Shown here one piece after another: positions 1 to 9,713 of a stretch of DNA of 64,000 nt (within the stretch, counting starts at the first letter, position 1; each line of letters begins with the position of its first letter). The notes beneath the pieces are model-generated. The model ran no database searches and was not told the origin of the DNA. It saw nothing but the letters and a program-made list of their open reading frames with translations. Position numbers and translations under genes: made by a program. Source of the DNA: Rhodococcus sp. P1Y (lineage in GTDB: Bacteria > Actinomycetota > Actinomycetes > Mycobacteriales > Mycobacteriaceae); the NCBI RefSeq assembly GCF_003641205.1, contig NZ_CP032762.1:4154001-4218000 (forward strand), read 5' to 3'.

Positions 1-1083
1 GATTCCGCGAAGGCCCGCGGCGAGAAGAACTGCGAACGCGAGGTACGGGTTGCACGCCGAATCGGGACTACGGATTTCGACACGACGAGAGGACGCCTTG
101 TTCGGGGTGTACATCGGCACGCGAATCAAGGCCGAGCGGTTGGCGGGTCCCCACGAGGCCGCTGTCGGCGCTTCGCCGCCGCGGACGAGACGCTTGTAGG
201 AGTTCACCCACTGGTTCGTGACGGCGCTGATCTCATTGGCGTGCTCGAGAATGCCGGCGATGAACGACTTGCCGGTCTCCGACAGCTGCATCGGATCGTC
301 CGGGTTGTGGAACGCGTTCGTATCGCCCTCGAAGAGGCTCATGTGCGTGTGCATAGCCGAGCCGGCCTGATCACTGAACGGCTTCGGCATGAACGTCGCG
401 CGCACACCCTCTTCGATTGCCACCTCTTTGACGACGTAGCGGAAGGTCATGATGTTGTCTGCCATCGACAGTGCGTCGGCGTAACGGAGGTCGATCTCCT
501 GCTGACCGGGGGCGGCCTCGTGGTGACTGAACTCGACCGAGATTCCCATCGATTCCAGGGCATCGATCGCGTGACGACGGAAGTTCGGCGCCGAGTCGTG
601 TACGGCCTGATCGAAGTAGCCGCCGTTGTCGGCGGGGGTGGGCGGCGACCCGTCCTCGGGGCTGTCCTTGAGCAGGAAGAACTCGATCTCGGGGTGCACG
701 TAGCAGCTGAAGCCGAGGTCGGCGGCCTTGCTCAGTTGACGGCGCAGCACGTGCCGCGAATCGGCCCACGACGGGGATCCGTCCGGCATCGCGATGTCGC
801 AGAACATGCGCGCGGAGTGCTGGTGTCCCTTGCTCGTCGACCACGGCAAGATCTGGAACGTGGCCGGATCGGGCTTGGCGACGGTGTCCGCCTCGGAGAC
901 GCGCGCGAATCCTTCGATTGCGCTGCCGTCGAATCCGATGCCCTCGTCGAAGGCACCTTCCAGCTCCGCCGGGGCGATGGCCACGGATTTCAGATACCCC
1001 AGAACATCGGTGAACCACAGGCGGACGAAGCGGATGTCCCGCTCCTCCAATGTCCGGAGCACGAATTCCTTTTGGCGATCCAT
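1..1083 (-). CDS. glnA2: Glutamine synthetase, type I (GlnA2-like), 3' end cut by window
   Basis: ATP-dependent ligation of ammonia to glutamate in the cytoplasm. The minus-strand frame opens at an ATG (1083-1081) with MDRQKEFVLRTLEERDIRFV and stays open to base 1, giving the first 361 of about 446 residues. Visible family motifs include the beta-grasp domain with FDGSAIEGF, the catalytic-domain stretch around HPEIEFFLL, and the HHEAAPGQQEIDLRYADAL ligand region. Near the truncated end are NRSALIRVP and the conserved NPYLAF segment. The short beta-grasp opening and the adjacent Hip1-like hydrolase match the mycobacterial GlnA2 locus rather than the GlnA1 locus. The C-terminal adenylylation region lies outside the window. 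Confidence 0.95.
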   Translation of the reverse strand, partial: MDRQKEFVLRTLEERDIRFVRLWFTDVLGYLKSVAIAPAELEGAFDEGIGFDGSAIEGFARVSEADTVAKPDPATFQILPWSTSKGHQHSARMFCDIAMPDGSPSWADSRHVLRRQLSKAADLGFSCYVHPEIEFFLLKDSPEDGSPPTPADNGGYFDQAVHDSAPNFRRHAIDALESMGISVEFSHHEAAPGQQEIDLRYADALSMADNIMTFRYVVKEVAIEEGVRATFMPKPFSDQAGSAMHTHMSLFEGDTNAFHNPDDPMQLSETGKSFIAGILEHANEISAVTNQWVNSYKRLVRGGEAPTAASWGPANRSALIRVPMYTPNKASSRRVEIRSPDSACNPYLAFAVLLAAGLRGI

Positions 1084-1184
1084 GTCCGCGAGACTAAGCA
1101 AACCGCGTTAAATCTGTGTTACATCGTGAATTCGGTCTCACTTCCGACCTCTCTCACCTGCGGTGACACGAATGTGAGAAGTGC

Positions 1185-2765
1185 TCAACACACCAAATCG
1201 TTACCTGGCGGGACCAGATCGACGAGGTAGTCGACCAACGGACCGTCGATGCACTCCTCGCCCGAGAACGAGACGGTGTGCTGAGTTCCGTCGAACGTGA
1301 TCAGATCGGCGCCCAATTGGTCCGCCAGGTCGACGCCTGCCTGGTACGGCGTCGCCGGGTCGAACGTGGTCGACACGACGACAAGTTTCGGGATGCCCGG
1401 CACCGAGATCGTGTGCGGACTTCCGGTGTTGGGGACCGGCCAGAACGCACAGACGTCGAGCGGCGCGCTCCCCGTTCCCCGTCCGTCGTCCAGGAACGGG
1501 GCCGCCTCTCGGTACCGACGGTCTGCCTCCCCTGCTTCGGTTCGATCGGTGGTCGGTGGATCGTCGACACAGCGGATGGCGGTGAACGCATCGTCGAGAT
1601 TGGTGTAGGACCCGTCGTCCAACCTGCCCGAGTACAGGTCTGCCAGACGCAGCAGCGTGTCCCCTCGCCCCTCCATCAGTTCGTTCAGTCCCACCTTCAG
1701 CGGCCTCCACAGGCTCTGTGAGTACAACGCCTGCTGGGTCCCGGTGAGAGCGTCGTCGTAACTCAGTCCGCGCGGGTCGGTCGTCTCGGCCGGGCGGTCG
1801 ATCAGCGGATCCACCAGGGCCCGGAATTGCTCGTCGGCGAGCGTCGGGTCCGTGCCGAGAGGGCAGGCATCCGATTCGGCGCAGTCCTCAGCGAAGGCGT
1901 CGAACGCGCCCTGGAAGCCCGCACCCTGCTCGACGGCCTCGTCGACGGGGTTCTGCTCGGGATCGAGAGCGCCGTCGAGCACCATCGCTCGCACGTTCTC
2001 CGGAAACGCCTCGGCGTACGCGGTCCCGATGCGGGTGCCGTAGGAATACCCGACGTAGGTCAGCTTCTCGTCACCGAGCACGGATCGGATGACATCCATG
2101 TCCTGGACGACCTCGCGGGTTCCCACACGCTCCAGGACCTCGGTTCCGGTTCGATCCGCACACTTGGCGGCGTAGTCGCGGTGCTCGTCCTCGGTCCGAG
2201 CTATTCCCTCGGGCGAGACGTCGACGTCGTTGTCACGGCGTGCGGCGTCCGTCTCCTCGGTATCGAGACACCGCACCGCGGGCGTCGACGCGCCGATTCC
2301 GCGCGGGTCGAAGCCGATGCGGTCGAACCGTTCGGCAACGGCCGTGTCCTCCGCCTGCGTCGCGAGATACAGCCCTGACGACCCTGGTCCTCCTGGGTTG
2401 AACAGGATCGACCCGATCTTCGCTCCGGTGGCCTGCGACCGTGAGATCGCGATCTGGGCGATGTCCCCGTCCGGGGCGTCGTAGTCGAGGGGCACCGTCA
2501 CCTTTGCGCACTCGATCGAACTCGGGAGACCCGACTCGTCGGTGTCGTAGTCCTCGCACGGCTCCCAGGTGAGCTCCTGGGTGTAGAACTTTTCCAACCC
2601 TGCAGGGACAACGCCCGCGCCCGGAGACGACGCCTGCGCGCTGGATTCCGGTTCGGGGGTTCCGGCTCGCTCGGTTTGCCCACATCCTGCGATCGTCATC
2701 ACTACTGCCGCGCCGAGCGCAACCGCGCTCCACGTACGAGAAGTCCTGCGCGCTTGCCGCCTCAT
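1185..2765 (-). CDS. Exported alpha/beta-hydrolase lipoprotein, tripeptidyl aminopeptidase family (Hip1/CaeA-like)
   Basis: Predicted cell-envelope serine peptidase or esterase of 526 residues. The chosen ATG gives a basic N-terminus, a hydrophobic stretch and a lipobox TIAGC with Cys28, so the protein is probably a lipoprotein. FNPGGPG near residue 122 is the oxyanion segment, YVGYSYGTRIG carries the nucleophile Ser241, and GTQHTVS near the end carries the probable catalytic His496. The C-terminal part matches the TAP-like domain. Its position next to glnA2 parallels the M. tuberculosis Rv2223c/Rv2224c hydrolases. An upstream in-frame extension exists, but it would bury the signal peptide and was rejected. 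The substrate is not known from sequence. Confidence 0.9.
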   Translation of the reverse strand: MRRQARRTSRTWSAVALGAAVVMTIAGCGQTERAGTPEPESSAQASSPGAGVVPAGLEKFYTQELTWEPCEDYDTDESGLPSSIECAKVTVPLDYDAPDGDIAQIAISRSQATGAKIGSILFNPGGPGSSGLYLATQAEDTAVAERFDRIGFDPRGIGASTPAVRCLDTEETDAARRDNDVDVSPEGIARTEDEHRDYAAKCADRTGTEVLERVGTREVVQDMDVIRSVLGDEKLTYVGYSYGTRIGTAYAEAFPENVRAMVLDGALDPEQNPVDEAVEQGAGFQGAFDAFAEDCAESDACPLGTDPTLADEQFRALVDPLIDRPAETTDPRGLSYDDALTGTQQALYSQSLWRPLKVGLNELMEGRGDTLLRLADLYSGRLDDGSYTNLDDAFTAIRCVDDPPTTDRTEAGEADRRYREAAPFLDDGRGTGSAPLDVCAFWPVPNTGSPHTISVPGIPKLVVVSTTFDPATPYQAGVDLADQLGADLITFDGTQHTVSFSGEECIDGPLVDYLVDLVPPGNDLVC

Positions 2766-2847
2766 ACTCCGAGATCGTGCCAGAGCCAGCTGGGCCGAGG
2801 CGCGCACGGGAAGCGAAGCGGCCTCGGCCGCATTAGTGTTCCGGTAC

Positions 2848-4560
2848 GTGCAGGCACTGCGAATCGCCCTGGCCCAGATCAATCCGACCGTCGGCGATCT
2901 GATCGGCAACGCCGCGCTGATCGTCTCGTGGACTGCCCGCGCCGCCCAGGAGGGCGCCCACGTCGTCGCATTTCCAGAGATGGCAACCACGGGCTATCCG
3001 GTCGAAGACCTCGCTCTGCGCCCGTCGTTCGCGCGCGCATCGCAGGCCGCCCTCGAATCGCTCGCCGTTGATCTCGATCGAGCAGGATGCGGCGAGGTGG
3101 TGACGGTCGTGGGCTACCTCGAACGCGACCGTGCAGGATCGAGGAACAGTGCCGCAGTTCTGTTCGGCGGGTCCGTCGTCTCCCGGTACGACAAGCACGC
3201 GCTCCCCACCTATCGGGTCTTCGACGAGCTCAGGTACTTCGCACCAGGGTCGCGGTTGTCGATCACCACCGTGAACGGCATGAGGGTCGGCGTGGTGATC
3301 TGTGAGGACATCTGGCAACCCGGCGGTCCCGTTCCGGCCTACGCCGCAGCCGGAGTAGACGCACTGCTCTGTCTGAACGCGAGTCCGTACGAACGCGGTA
3401 AGGACGCAGTCAGACGCTCGGTCGTGGAACGCCGTGCCGCCGAGGCCGGGGTCCCGCTGGCGTATGTCAATCTCGTCGGAGGGCAGGACGAACTCGTCTT
3501 CGACGGTGGCAGCATGGTCGTTGCCGCCGACGGAACCCTGCTTGGGAAGGCGCCCGAATTCGTCGAGCATCTCCTGTACGTGGACATCGACCCACCGCCG
3601 TCCCCGCAGCCGGATCGGGACCCCGCGCCGGGGTGGACCGTGGACCGCAGCACGATTCCGGATCTCTTGGTCCGCGGTTGGCATCGGGCGGAGTCCACCA
3701 CGGCACCAGAAATCTCCGGCGACGAAAAATCATGGAGCGCGCTGGTCACCGGCGTGCGGGATTACGTCCACAAGAATGGATTCAAGTCGGTGATCCTCGG
3801 GTTGTCCGGTGGTATCGATTCAGCGGTCGTCGCCGCAATCGCCGTCGACGCTCTCGGCAGCGACGCGGTCTACGGGGTCTCGATGCCCTCGCAGTACTCC
3901 TCGGACCATTCCCGTTCCGACGCAAGCGAATTCGCCCGAAGAACCGGAATTCACTTCGTCACCGAACCGATAGCCGACATGGTTGCAGCGTTCGTCGAAC
4001 AACTGTCACTGACGGGTGTAGCCGAGGAGAACATCCAAGCGCGATGCCGCGGTATGACACTGATGGCTCTGTCGAATTCCGCCGGCCACCTCGTGTTGGC
4101 GACGGGCAACAAATCCGAACTGGCCGTCGGCTATTCGACGATCTACGGTGATGCCGTCGGAGGATTCGCACCCATCAAGGACGTCCCGAAGTCGCTGGTC
4201 TGGGACCTTGCCCGCTGGCGCAACAAGGCCGCGACCGAACGCGGCGAGATGCCGCCGATCCCCGAGGGCAGCATCGACAAACCGCCGTCTGCCGAGCTGC
4301 GTCCGGGACAGCTCGATACCGATTCGCTTCCCAACTACGTCGAACTCGACGCCATTCTGTTTCGATACGTCGACAGCGACCAGTCCGTCGAGGACATCGT
4401 GGCCGCCGGGTTCGACCGCGACACTGTCACCTCGACGGTGCGCAAGGTCGACGCCGCGGAGTACAAGCGGCGGCAATATCCGATCGGCACCAAGATCACC
4501 TCGCGCGCGTTCGGCCGGGATCGGCGGATGCCGATCACCGCGCGGTGGCGTGAAGTGTGA
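2848..4560 (+). CDS. nadE: Glutamine-dependent NAD+ synthetase
   Basis: Converts deamido-NAD+ to NAD+ using ammonia released from glutamine. It is a two-domain protein of about 570 residues. The N-terminal nitrilase-type glutaminase domain (about 1-260) shows the triad Glu44 in [10 protein letters not shown], Lys116 in YDKHALP and Cys152 in VICEDIW. The C-terminal synthetase domain carries the ATP-pyrophosphatase P-loop LSGGIDSA near residue 320. A GTG at 2848 starts [17 protein letters not shown], the usual family opening. A GTG at 2836 is also possible, and neither has a strong ribosome binding site. It is divergent from the Hip1-like gene with about 80 bp between starts. Confidence 0.95.
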   Translation: MQALRIALAQINPTVGDLIGNAALIVSWTARAAQEGAHVVAFPEMATTGYPVEDLALRPSFARASQAALESLAVDLDRAGCGEVVTVVGYLERDRAGSRNSAAVLFGGSVVSRYDKHALPTYRVFDELRYFAPGSRLSITTVNGMRVGVVICEDIWQPGGPVPAYAAAGVDALLCLNASPYERGKDAVRRSVVERRAAEAGVPLAYVNLVGGQDELVFDGGSMVVAADGTLLGKAPEFVEHLLYVDIDPPPSPQPDRDPAPGWTVDRSTIPDLLVRGWHRAESTTAPEISGDEKSWSALVTGVRDYVHKNGFKSVILGLSGGIDSAVVAAIAVDALGSDAVYGVSMPSQYSSDHSRSDASEFARRTGIHFVTEPIADMVAAFVEQLSLTGVAEENIQARCRGMTLMALSNSAGHLVLATGNKSELAVGYSTIYGDAVGGFAPIKDVPKSLVWDLARWRNKAATERGEMPPIPEGSIDKPPSAELRPGQLDTDSLPNYVELDAILFRYVDSDQSVEDIVAAGFDRDTVTSTVRKVDAAEYKRRQYPIGTKITSRAFGRDRRMPITARWREV

Positions 4561-4678
4561 CCAATTGCACGGTCGGGTTCTCTTCGGCAACGTCCGCAGC
4601 GGTGGCAGACTCGAAAGCGTCATCAACCCCATCCCGGGGACCCGCCATGCGGGCCTCGAGGAACCGAAAGGGACAAAG

Positions 4679-5524
4679 ATGTCCAACGATTCTGTGTACG
4701 GCTCATCCGACGCTGCGGTATCCGGACTGACCCGCAAGACCCGGACGCATCACCTCCTTCAGATGAAGGCCGAGGGCGAGCGATGGGCAATGCTCACCGC
4801 CTACGACTACTCGAGCGCCCGCATATTCGAGGAGGCGGGAATTCCCGTTCTGCTCGTCGGCGATTCCGCTGCCAACGTGGTGTACGGATACGACACCACG
4901 GTCCCCATCACCATCGACGAACTGCTTCCTCTCGTGCGTGGCGTCGTACGGGGCGCTCCCAATGCTCTCGTCGTCGCAGACCTTCCGTTCGGCACGTACG
5001 AGTCGTCCCCTCAGCAGGCGCTGGCGACCGCGACGCGCTTCATGAAAGAGGGGCTCGCCAACGCCGTGAAGCTCGAAGGCGGGGAGCGCGTCGCCGATCA
5101 GATCGCCGCGATCAGTGCAGCGGGCATTCCGGTGATGGCCCACATCGGCTTCACCCCGCAGAGCGTCAACGGTCTCGGCGGCTTCCGTGTTCAGGGCCGC
5201 GGCGACGGTTCGGAGCAGCTCATCGCCGACGCCATCGCCGTCCAGGAAGCCGGCGCGTTCTCCGTCGTCATGGAGATGGTTCCGGGAGATGTGGCAGGCC
5301 AGGTCAGCCGCAAGCTGACCATCCCGACGATCGGTATCGGTGCAGGAAACGAAACCGACGCTCAGGTGCTCGTCTGGCAGGACATGGCCGGCTACACCAA
5401 CGGCAAGACCGCCAAGTTCGTCAAGAAGTTCGGCAACGTCGGCGACGAACTGCGCAGCGCCGCTGCCAGCTACCTGTCCGAGGTGCGCACGGGGGTCTTC
5501 CCCGGCCCCGAGCACAGCTACTGA
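4679..5524 (+). CDS. panB: 3-methyl-2-oxobutanoate hydroxymethyltransferase
   Basis: First committed step of pantothenate synthesis: it adds a hydroxymethyl group from methylene-tetrahydrofolate to 2-oxoisovalerate. The product is 281 residues. Family signatures are [57 protein letters not shown] and IPTIGIGAG. The ATG at 4679 is preceded by an AAAGGGA ribosome binding site, and the N-terminal 15 residues upstream of [10 protein letters not shown] are typical of actinobacterial PanB. The gene lies 118 bp after nadE on the same strand, so both could share transcription. Confidence 0.96.
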   Translation: MSNDSVYGSSDAAVSGLTRKTRTHHLLQMKAEGERWAMLTAYDYSSARIFEEAGIPVLLVGDSAANVVYGYDTTVPITIDELLPLVRGVVRGAPNALVVADLPFGTYESSPQQALATATRFMKEGLANAVKLEGGERVADQIAAISAAGIPVMAHIGFTPQSVNGLGGFRVQGRGDGSEQLIADAIAVQEAGAFSVVMEMVPGDVAGQVSRKLTIPTIGIGAGNETDAQVLVWQDMAGYTNGKTAKFVKKFGNVGDELRSAAASYLSEVRTGVFPGPEHSY

Positions 5525-5551
5525 TCCACCGGAGATGGCACACTCGGTGCC

Positions 5552-5998
5552 ATGAACACAGGCCTCAGTAGGTACAGCCGTGCAGCCGCCTCCCTTGTAG
5601 GGGCGGCTGCCGTCGTCGCGGCCGTCGGTGCGTGCAGCACCGACTCCGCCACGACAGGGTCCGCATCCTCGCTCACACCGAGCACGACGGTCGCGCCGAG
5701 CACCACCACGACACCTGCGGTTGCCGACGCAATCACCGACCAGCAGAAGCAGCAGCTGTGCACCGATTTGGGTGAGCAACTGCAGGAGTGGCGCATCCAG
5801 GGTCCGACGTTGGGCCGGGGCGGTCTCAACATCGTCGTTCAGACGTGGGCGGCGCAAAGCGGTGTGATCAACCTTCAGATCGTGCAGAACCGCGGGATCA
5901 TCGACGACATCACATCCGAGAATTGCTCGGACGTGCGCGAGGAAGCGATGCGATCGCTCGACATTCCCGATTTGGCGTCCGGTCTGGTCGGGTTCTGA
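5552..5998 (+). CDS. Small putative lipoprotein
   Basis: A 148-residue secreted protein of unknown function. It has a typical signal sequence (MNTGLSRYSRAAASLVGAAA) ending in a lipobox-like VGAC, with the Cys near residue 28. A Ser/Thr/Ala-rich low-complexity linker follows. The folded C-terminal part includes ITDQQKQQLCTDLGEQLQEW and the pair Cys67/Cys129, which could form a disulfide. It lies between panB and the iminopeptidase gene, which starts 2 bp after its stop, so the three probably form one transcription unit. No enzymatic motif was recognised. Confidence 0.8.
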   Translation: MNTGLSRYSRAAASLVGAAAVVAAVGACSTDSATTGSASSLTPSTTVAPSTTTTPAVADAITDQQKQQLCTDLGEQLQEWRIQGPTLGRGGLNIVVQTWAAQSGVINLQIVQNRGIIDDITSENCSDVREEAMRSLDIPDLASGLVGF

Positions 5999-6000
5999 CG

Positions 6001-6978
6001 GTGACCGAACACGTCGTCCGCGAGCTGTATCCACCGATCGAACCGCACGACGCCGGGCATCTGGACGTCGGTGACGGCCAACGCATCTACTGGGAAGCCA
6101 GCGGTACTGCATCGGGAATTCCGGTTGTATTCGTTCACGGTGGGCCCGGCGGCGGTACAGGTCCTGCGCAACGCCGGTACTTCGACCCCGCGAAGTACCG
6201 CATCATTCTGTTCGATCAGCGTGGGTGCGGCCGTTCGACGCCTCACATCGCCGACGGCGCCGATCTGTCGGTCAACACCACCGATCGGCTGATCGCCGAT
6301 ATGGAGAAGCTCCGAATCCACGTCGGGATCGAGCAGTGGCTCGTGTTCGGCGGCTCGTGGGGTTCGACGTTGTCGCTTGCGTATGCGCAGTCTCACCGTG
6401 ACCGAGTGTCAGGGCTGATTCTCCGCGGGATTTTCCTCCTGCGCCGAAGCGAGATCGACTGGTACTACAACGGCGGAGCCGGTCACCTCTTCCCTGAGCA
6501 GTGGGACAAATTCGTAGCTCCTGTTCCCGCAGAAGAACGATCCGGTGATCTCGTCGAGGCGTATCACCGACTCCTCCATTCCGGCGATCGGTCGGTCGCC
6601 ACCGACGCAGCGATTGCCTGGTCGTCGTGGGAGGCCGCAACCAGTTATCTCATCCCCCGCCCCGAGCAGATCGCCGAGAACGAAGATCCGCGCTTCGCCT
6701 TGGCCTTCGCAGGGATCGAGAACCACTACTTCCGGAACAACGGATTCTTACGCGAGAACCAGATTCTCGCCGACGCGCACCTGTTGGCGGGAATTCCAGG
6801 TGTGATTGTTCAGGGACGGTACGACGTCGTATGCCCGGCTACGAGCGCATGGGCGTTGCACAAGGCATGGCCGGAGGCCGACCTCGTCATCGTGGACGAC
6901 GCAGGACATTCCGCCGCCGAGCCAGGCATCGTCCACCACCTTGTCGAGGCGACGGACAGATTCGCCTCGCTACGGTGA
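6001..6978 (+). CDS. pip: Proline iminopeptidase (alpha/beta hydrolase, S33)
   Basis: Cytoplasmic peptidase that removes N-terminal proline. The protein has 325 residues starting at a GTG 2 bp after the upstream stop. It carries the family hallmarks VFVHGGPGGG near 44, FDQRGCGRSTPH near 71 and the nucleophile elbow FGGSWGS with Ser119. A GRYDVVCP acid loop and a C-terminal DDAGHSAAEPG segment supply Asp and His. The length matches the family (about 315-330). The 3' end overlaps the convergently transcribed ribonuclease gene by 9 bp. Confidence 0.93.
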   Translation: MTEHVVRELYPPIEPHDAGHLDVGDGQRIYWEASGTASGIPVVFVHGGPGGGTGPAQRRYFDPAKYRIILFDQRGCGRSTPHIADGADLSVNTTDRLIADMEKLRIHVGIEQWLVFGGSWGSTLSLAYAQSHRDRVSGLILRGIFLLRRSEIDWYYNGGAGHLFPEQWDKFVAPVPAEERSGDLVEAYHRLLHSGDRSVATDAAIAWSSWEAATSYLIPRPEQIAENEDPRFALAFAGIENHYFRNNGFLRENQILADAHLLAGIPGVIVQGRYDVVCPATSAWALHKAWPEADLVIVDDAGHSAAEPGIVHHLVEATDRFASLR

Positions 6979-8379
6979 TTCGTAGGCGAACTCGACGCGT
7001 CGGGAGTCGGTGTCGGCGACGGTCAACGTGACCGTCACCTTCTCCCCCTCGGTCGGCGTTCCGGTGCACTTTCCGATCACGATGGGCTCCTCGACGAACA
7101 CCTCGGCCGGTCGCTTGCCTTCGGCACCCCGCAACACCAGCGCCGAGAATTGCTGCCCGACCCGGTTTTTCAGAACCGACGCCTCAGTGAGGTCAATGCA
7201 CGCCCGGTCCACCTTCGATGCAGTGGAATCCGACGCGCGCATCGTTGCGGGTAGGTCCGGAAGCGCGGTTCGCACCCAGGCCGGAACGTCGACGCCTCGG
7301 GCGACGGCAAGGCAGACTTCGGTCGTGAAACGGTCCGACAGTCTGCGCAGAGGTGCCGTGACGTGCGCGTACGGCGCCGCGATACCCGAATGCTCGACGA
7401 GCTCGGGGACTTTGCCCTCGAACGCTGCGTAGTCGGCACCGCGTAGCAGAGCCGTGGCTTGGGACATCATCGCCAGAGTCTCGGGTGCATCCGTGGGCAG
7501 TGAAGCCAGTACTGCGCCTGCCGATGCTCCTGCCGGCCAGTCGATTCCGAGCAGACGTGCGGTCTTCTTCAGCGTCGAGATCGCCTCGTCGGGTGCTGGT
7601 GGCAGCGTCCGCAGCAGCCCGATTCCCGCGTCGAGCATGATCCGAGCTGCGCACATTCCGGTGAGCAGCGACACCTCGGCATTCCACGCGTCGACCGCTG
7701 TCCTCGCCTGTAGTTCGATGCGCCACGCGTCGCCATCCTGGACGACCTCCTGCTCGGGGAGCGTGATGTCGATCGCCCCGCGCCGGAGCGCGGCGTTCGC
7801 GCGCAACCGGCCGAATTCACCCAGAGGCGCGATGGACGGGTGCGGGGTTCCCGCGTCGAAGTCGGCCTGGACAGACGCGTAGTCCAACCGGGCCACCGAT
7901 CGCACCGTCGCCCTGGCGACAGTCCAGGCGACCGCCTCCCCGGCTTCGTCGAGCTCGATGCGCCATAGAGCTGCAGGACGGATCTCGCCCGGCAGTAGGC
8001 TGGCCGAACCCTCGGACAGCACACGGGGATGCAGCGGAACCGACCCGTCGGGCAGGTAGAACGTCTGGCCACGCTTGTTGGTCTCGACATCGAGTGCACC
8101 GCCCGGCACGACGATCGCGCCGACGTCTGCGATCGCGTAATGCACCACGAAGCCGCTCGACAACTTCTCGATGTGGACTGCTTGGTCCAGGTCCATCGAT
8201 CCCGGCGGATCGATAGTCACCAACGCCAGGTCTGTTCGGTCCTGCCGCTCGGAGGAATACCGATCCGTCGCCGATTCGGCTTCGGCGAGGGCTTCCGGGG
8301 AGAAGGTGTCGGAGATGTCGAATTCGGACCGGATGGCGTGGAAATCGAAAGCGGTGGCAGACAGACGTGCCAGAACCAC
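6970..8379 (-). CDS. RNB-domain ribonuclease (RNase II/R family)
   Basis: Predicted 3'-5' exoribonuclease of 469 residues. The RNB catalytic core is visible. LVTIDPPGSMDLDQAVHIEK carries the cluster of acidic metal-binding residues, followed by YAIADVGAIV, GQTFYLPDGSVPLHPRVLSEG and, later, YAHVTAPLRRLSDRFTTEV. It is shorter than E. coli RNase II or R and lacks obvious cold-shock domains at the N-terminus. This is the short actinobacterial form. The GTG start at 8379 is 2 bp after the stop of the small upstream gene, suggesting translational coupling. A longer open frame upstream only overlaps that gene and was not used. Confidence 0.88.
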   Translation of the reverse strand: MVLARLSATAFDFHAIRSEFDISDTFSPEALAEAESATDRYSSERQDRTDLALVTIDPPGSMDLDQAVHIEKLSSGFVVHYAIADVGAIVVPGGALDVETNKRGQTFYLPDGSVPLHPRVLSEGSASLLPGEIRPAALWRIELDEAGEAVAWTVARATVRSVARLDYASVQADFDAGTPHPSIAPLGEFGRLRANAALRRGAIDITLPEQEVVQDGDAWRIELQARTAVDAWNAEVSLLTGMCAARIMLDAGIGLLRTLPPAPDEAISTLKKTARLLGIDWPAGASAGAVLASLPTDAPETLAMMSQATALLRGADYAAFEGKVPELVEHSGIAAPYAHVTAPLRRLSDRFTTEVCLAVARGVDVPAWVRTALPDLPATMRASDSTASKVDRACIDLTEASVLKNRVGQQFSALVLRGAEGKRPAEVFVEEPIVIGKCTGTPTEGEKVTVTLTVADTDSRRVEFAYESP

Positions 8380-8381
8380 CG

Positions 8382-8564
8382 TCAGTTGTTCCAGTCGTCG
8401 TCGGCCTTGTCGGCTGCCTTGTTGCGCTCGGCCGCGATCTGAATTGCCCGCTCGGCGCTCTCCCGATCCGGGTACGGTCCCATCCGGTCCAGTGCACCGG
8501 ATTCCTTGCCCTGCGAGACCGTCTTGGTGCGTACGTCGTAGTACCAACCGTCGTCTGTGCTCAT
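8382..8564 (-). CDS. Small conserved protein, SPOR-like
   Basis: A 60-residue protein beginning MSTDDGWYYDVRTKTVSQGK and ending in an acidic DDDWNN tail. The aromatic start followed by GPYPDRESAERAI resembles the short SPOR-like proteins that actinobacteria commonly encode beside RNB ribonucleases. This family link is from memory and not from a search. It ends 2 bp before the ribonuclease start and is probably co-transcribed with it. The chosen ATG (8564) leaves only about 20 bp to the 3' end of rnpB. Confidence 0.75.
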   Translation of the reverse strand: MSTDDGWYYDVRTKTVSQGKESGALDRMGPYPDRESAERAIQIAAERNKAADKADDDWNN

Positions 8565-8584
8565 GAGAACAGTCTGCCTGACGA

Positions 8585-9037
<453 letters not shown>

Positions 9038-9050
9038 CCACGGGACTCTA

Positions 9051-9164
9051 CCCGGTTGTCTCTGGTCATTCCGCAGGCTCCACTCCTGCCCGGTCATCTC
9101 TGGTCATTCCGCAGGCTCCACTCCTGCCCGGTCATCTCTGGTCATTCCGCAGGCTCCACTCCTG
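9051..9164. repeat. Three tandem 38-bp repeats
   Basis: Three head-to-tail copies of a 38-bp unit lie at 9051-9088, 9089-9126 and 9127-9164. The unit starts CCCGGTCATCTCTGGTCATT and ends CCGCAGGCTCCACTCCTG. Copies 2 and 3 are identical and copy 1 differs only at two positions (TTGTC for TCATC). The array sits just upstream of the rnpB 5' end and 27 bp before the DUF1697 start codon. There are no variable spacers, so it is not a CRISPR. Its 25-bp core recurs at 11625-11649. Confidence 0.95.
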
Positions 9165-9191
9165 CCCATGCCGCGAACTACAGTTCACGTC

Positions 9192-9713
9192 ATGGATCAC
9201 GTCGTACTGCTGCGCGGAATCAACGTGGGTGGCATCAACATCAAGATGGTCGACCTCCGCACGGCGTTGTCCGACGCAGGCTTCGGCGACGTCCGAACCG
9301 TTCTCGCTACCGGCAACGTTCGGCTGACATCGCCGAAGAAGGGCAGCGCGCTGAAGTCGTCGATAGAGAAGACCCTTGCCGACGCATTCGGATACGAGGC
9401 GTGGGTGATTTTGTTGACCCCCACCGAGCTCGACGACATCGTGTCGAGCTACCCGTTCGATCCCGAACGTGAGGGGTGGCATCCGTACGTCGTCTTCGGT
9501 AGCAATCGCGACCATCTAGGCGAATTGGCATCTCTCTCGGACACACTCGACCCTGACCTCGAACGTGTGTCGCTCAGCGACTCAGTGCTTTACTGGGAGG
9601 TCGTGAAAGGCAACACCACCGACAGCCTCGTCGGAAAAACCACCTCCAAGGCGAAGTACAAGCCGACCACCACGACCAGGAACCTGCGGACGCTGATCAA
9701 GATGCTCGCGTGA
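9192..9713 (+). CDS. DUF1697 family protein
   Basis: A 173-residue cytosolic protein with the DUF1697 opening MDHVVLLRGINVGGINIKM followed by DLRTALSDAGFGDVRTVLATGNV. A C-terminal basic GKTTSKAKYKPTTTTRNLRT segment is also typical. The family is conserved but has no proven activity. The ATG at 9192 follows directly on the tandem repeats. An upstream extension through rnpB and the repeats is open by chance and was rejected. The last 4 bp overlap the start of the following transporter gene, suggesting co-translation. Confidence 0.9.
   Translation: MDHVVLLRGINVGGINIKMVDLRTALSDAGFGDVRTVLATGNVRLTSPKKGSALKSSIEKTLADAFGYEAWVILLTPTELDDIVSSYPFDPEREGWHPYVVFGSNRDHLGELASLSDTLDPDLERVSLSDSVLYWEVVKGNTTDSLVGKTTSKAKYKPTTTTRNLRTLIKMLA

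Noticed and set aside
2766..2990. N-terminal extension of the Hip1-like hydrolase
   Set aside because: It would put 75 residues before a clear signal peptide and overlap the start of nadE on the other strand.
4703..6112. A 469-codon minus-strand open frame across panB and the lipoprotein gene
   Set aside because: It is very rich in Arg, Gly and His, crosses two well-supported genes and has no ribosome binding site.
9051..9164. CRISPR array
   Set aside because: The units are contiguous with no unique spacers, and no cas genes are in the window.
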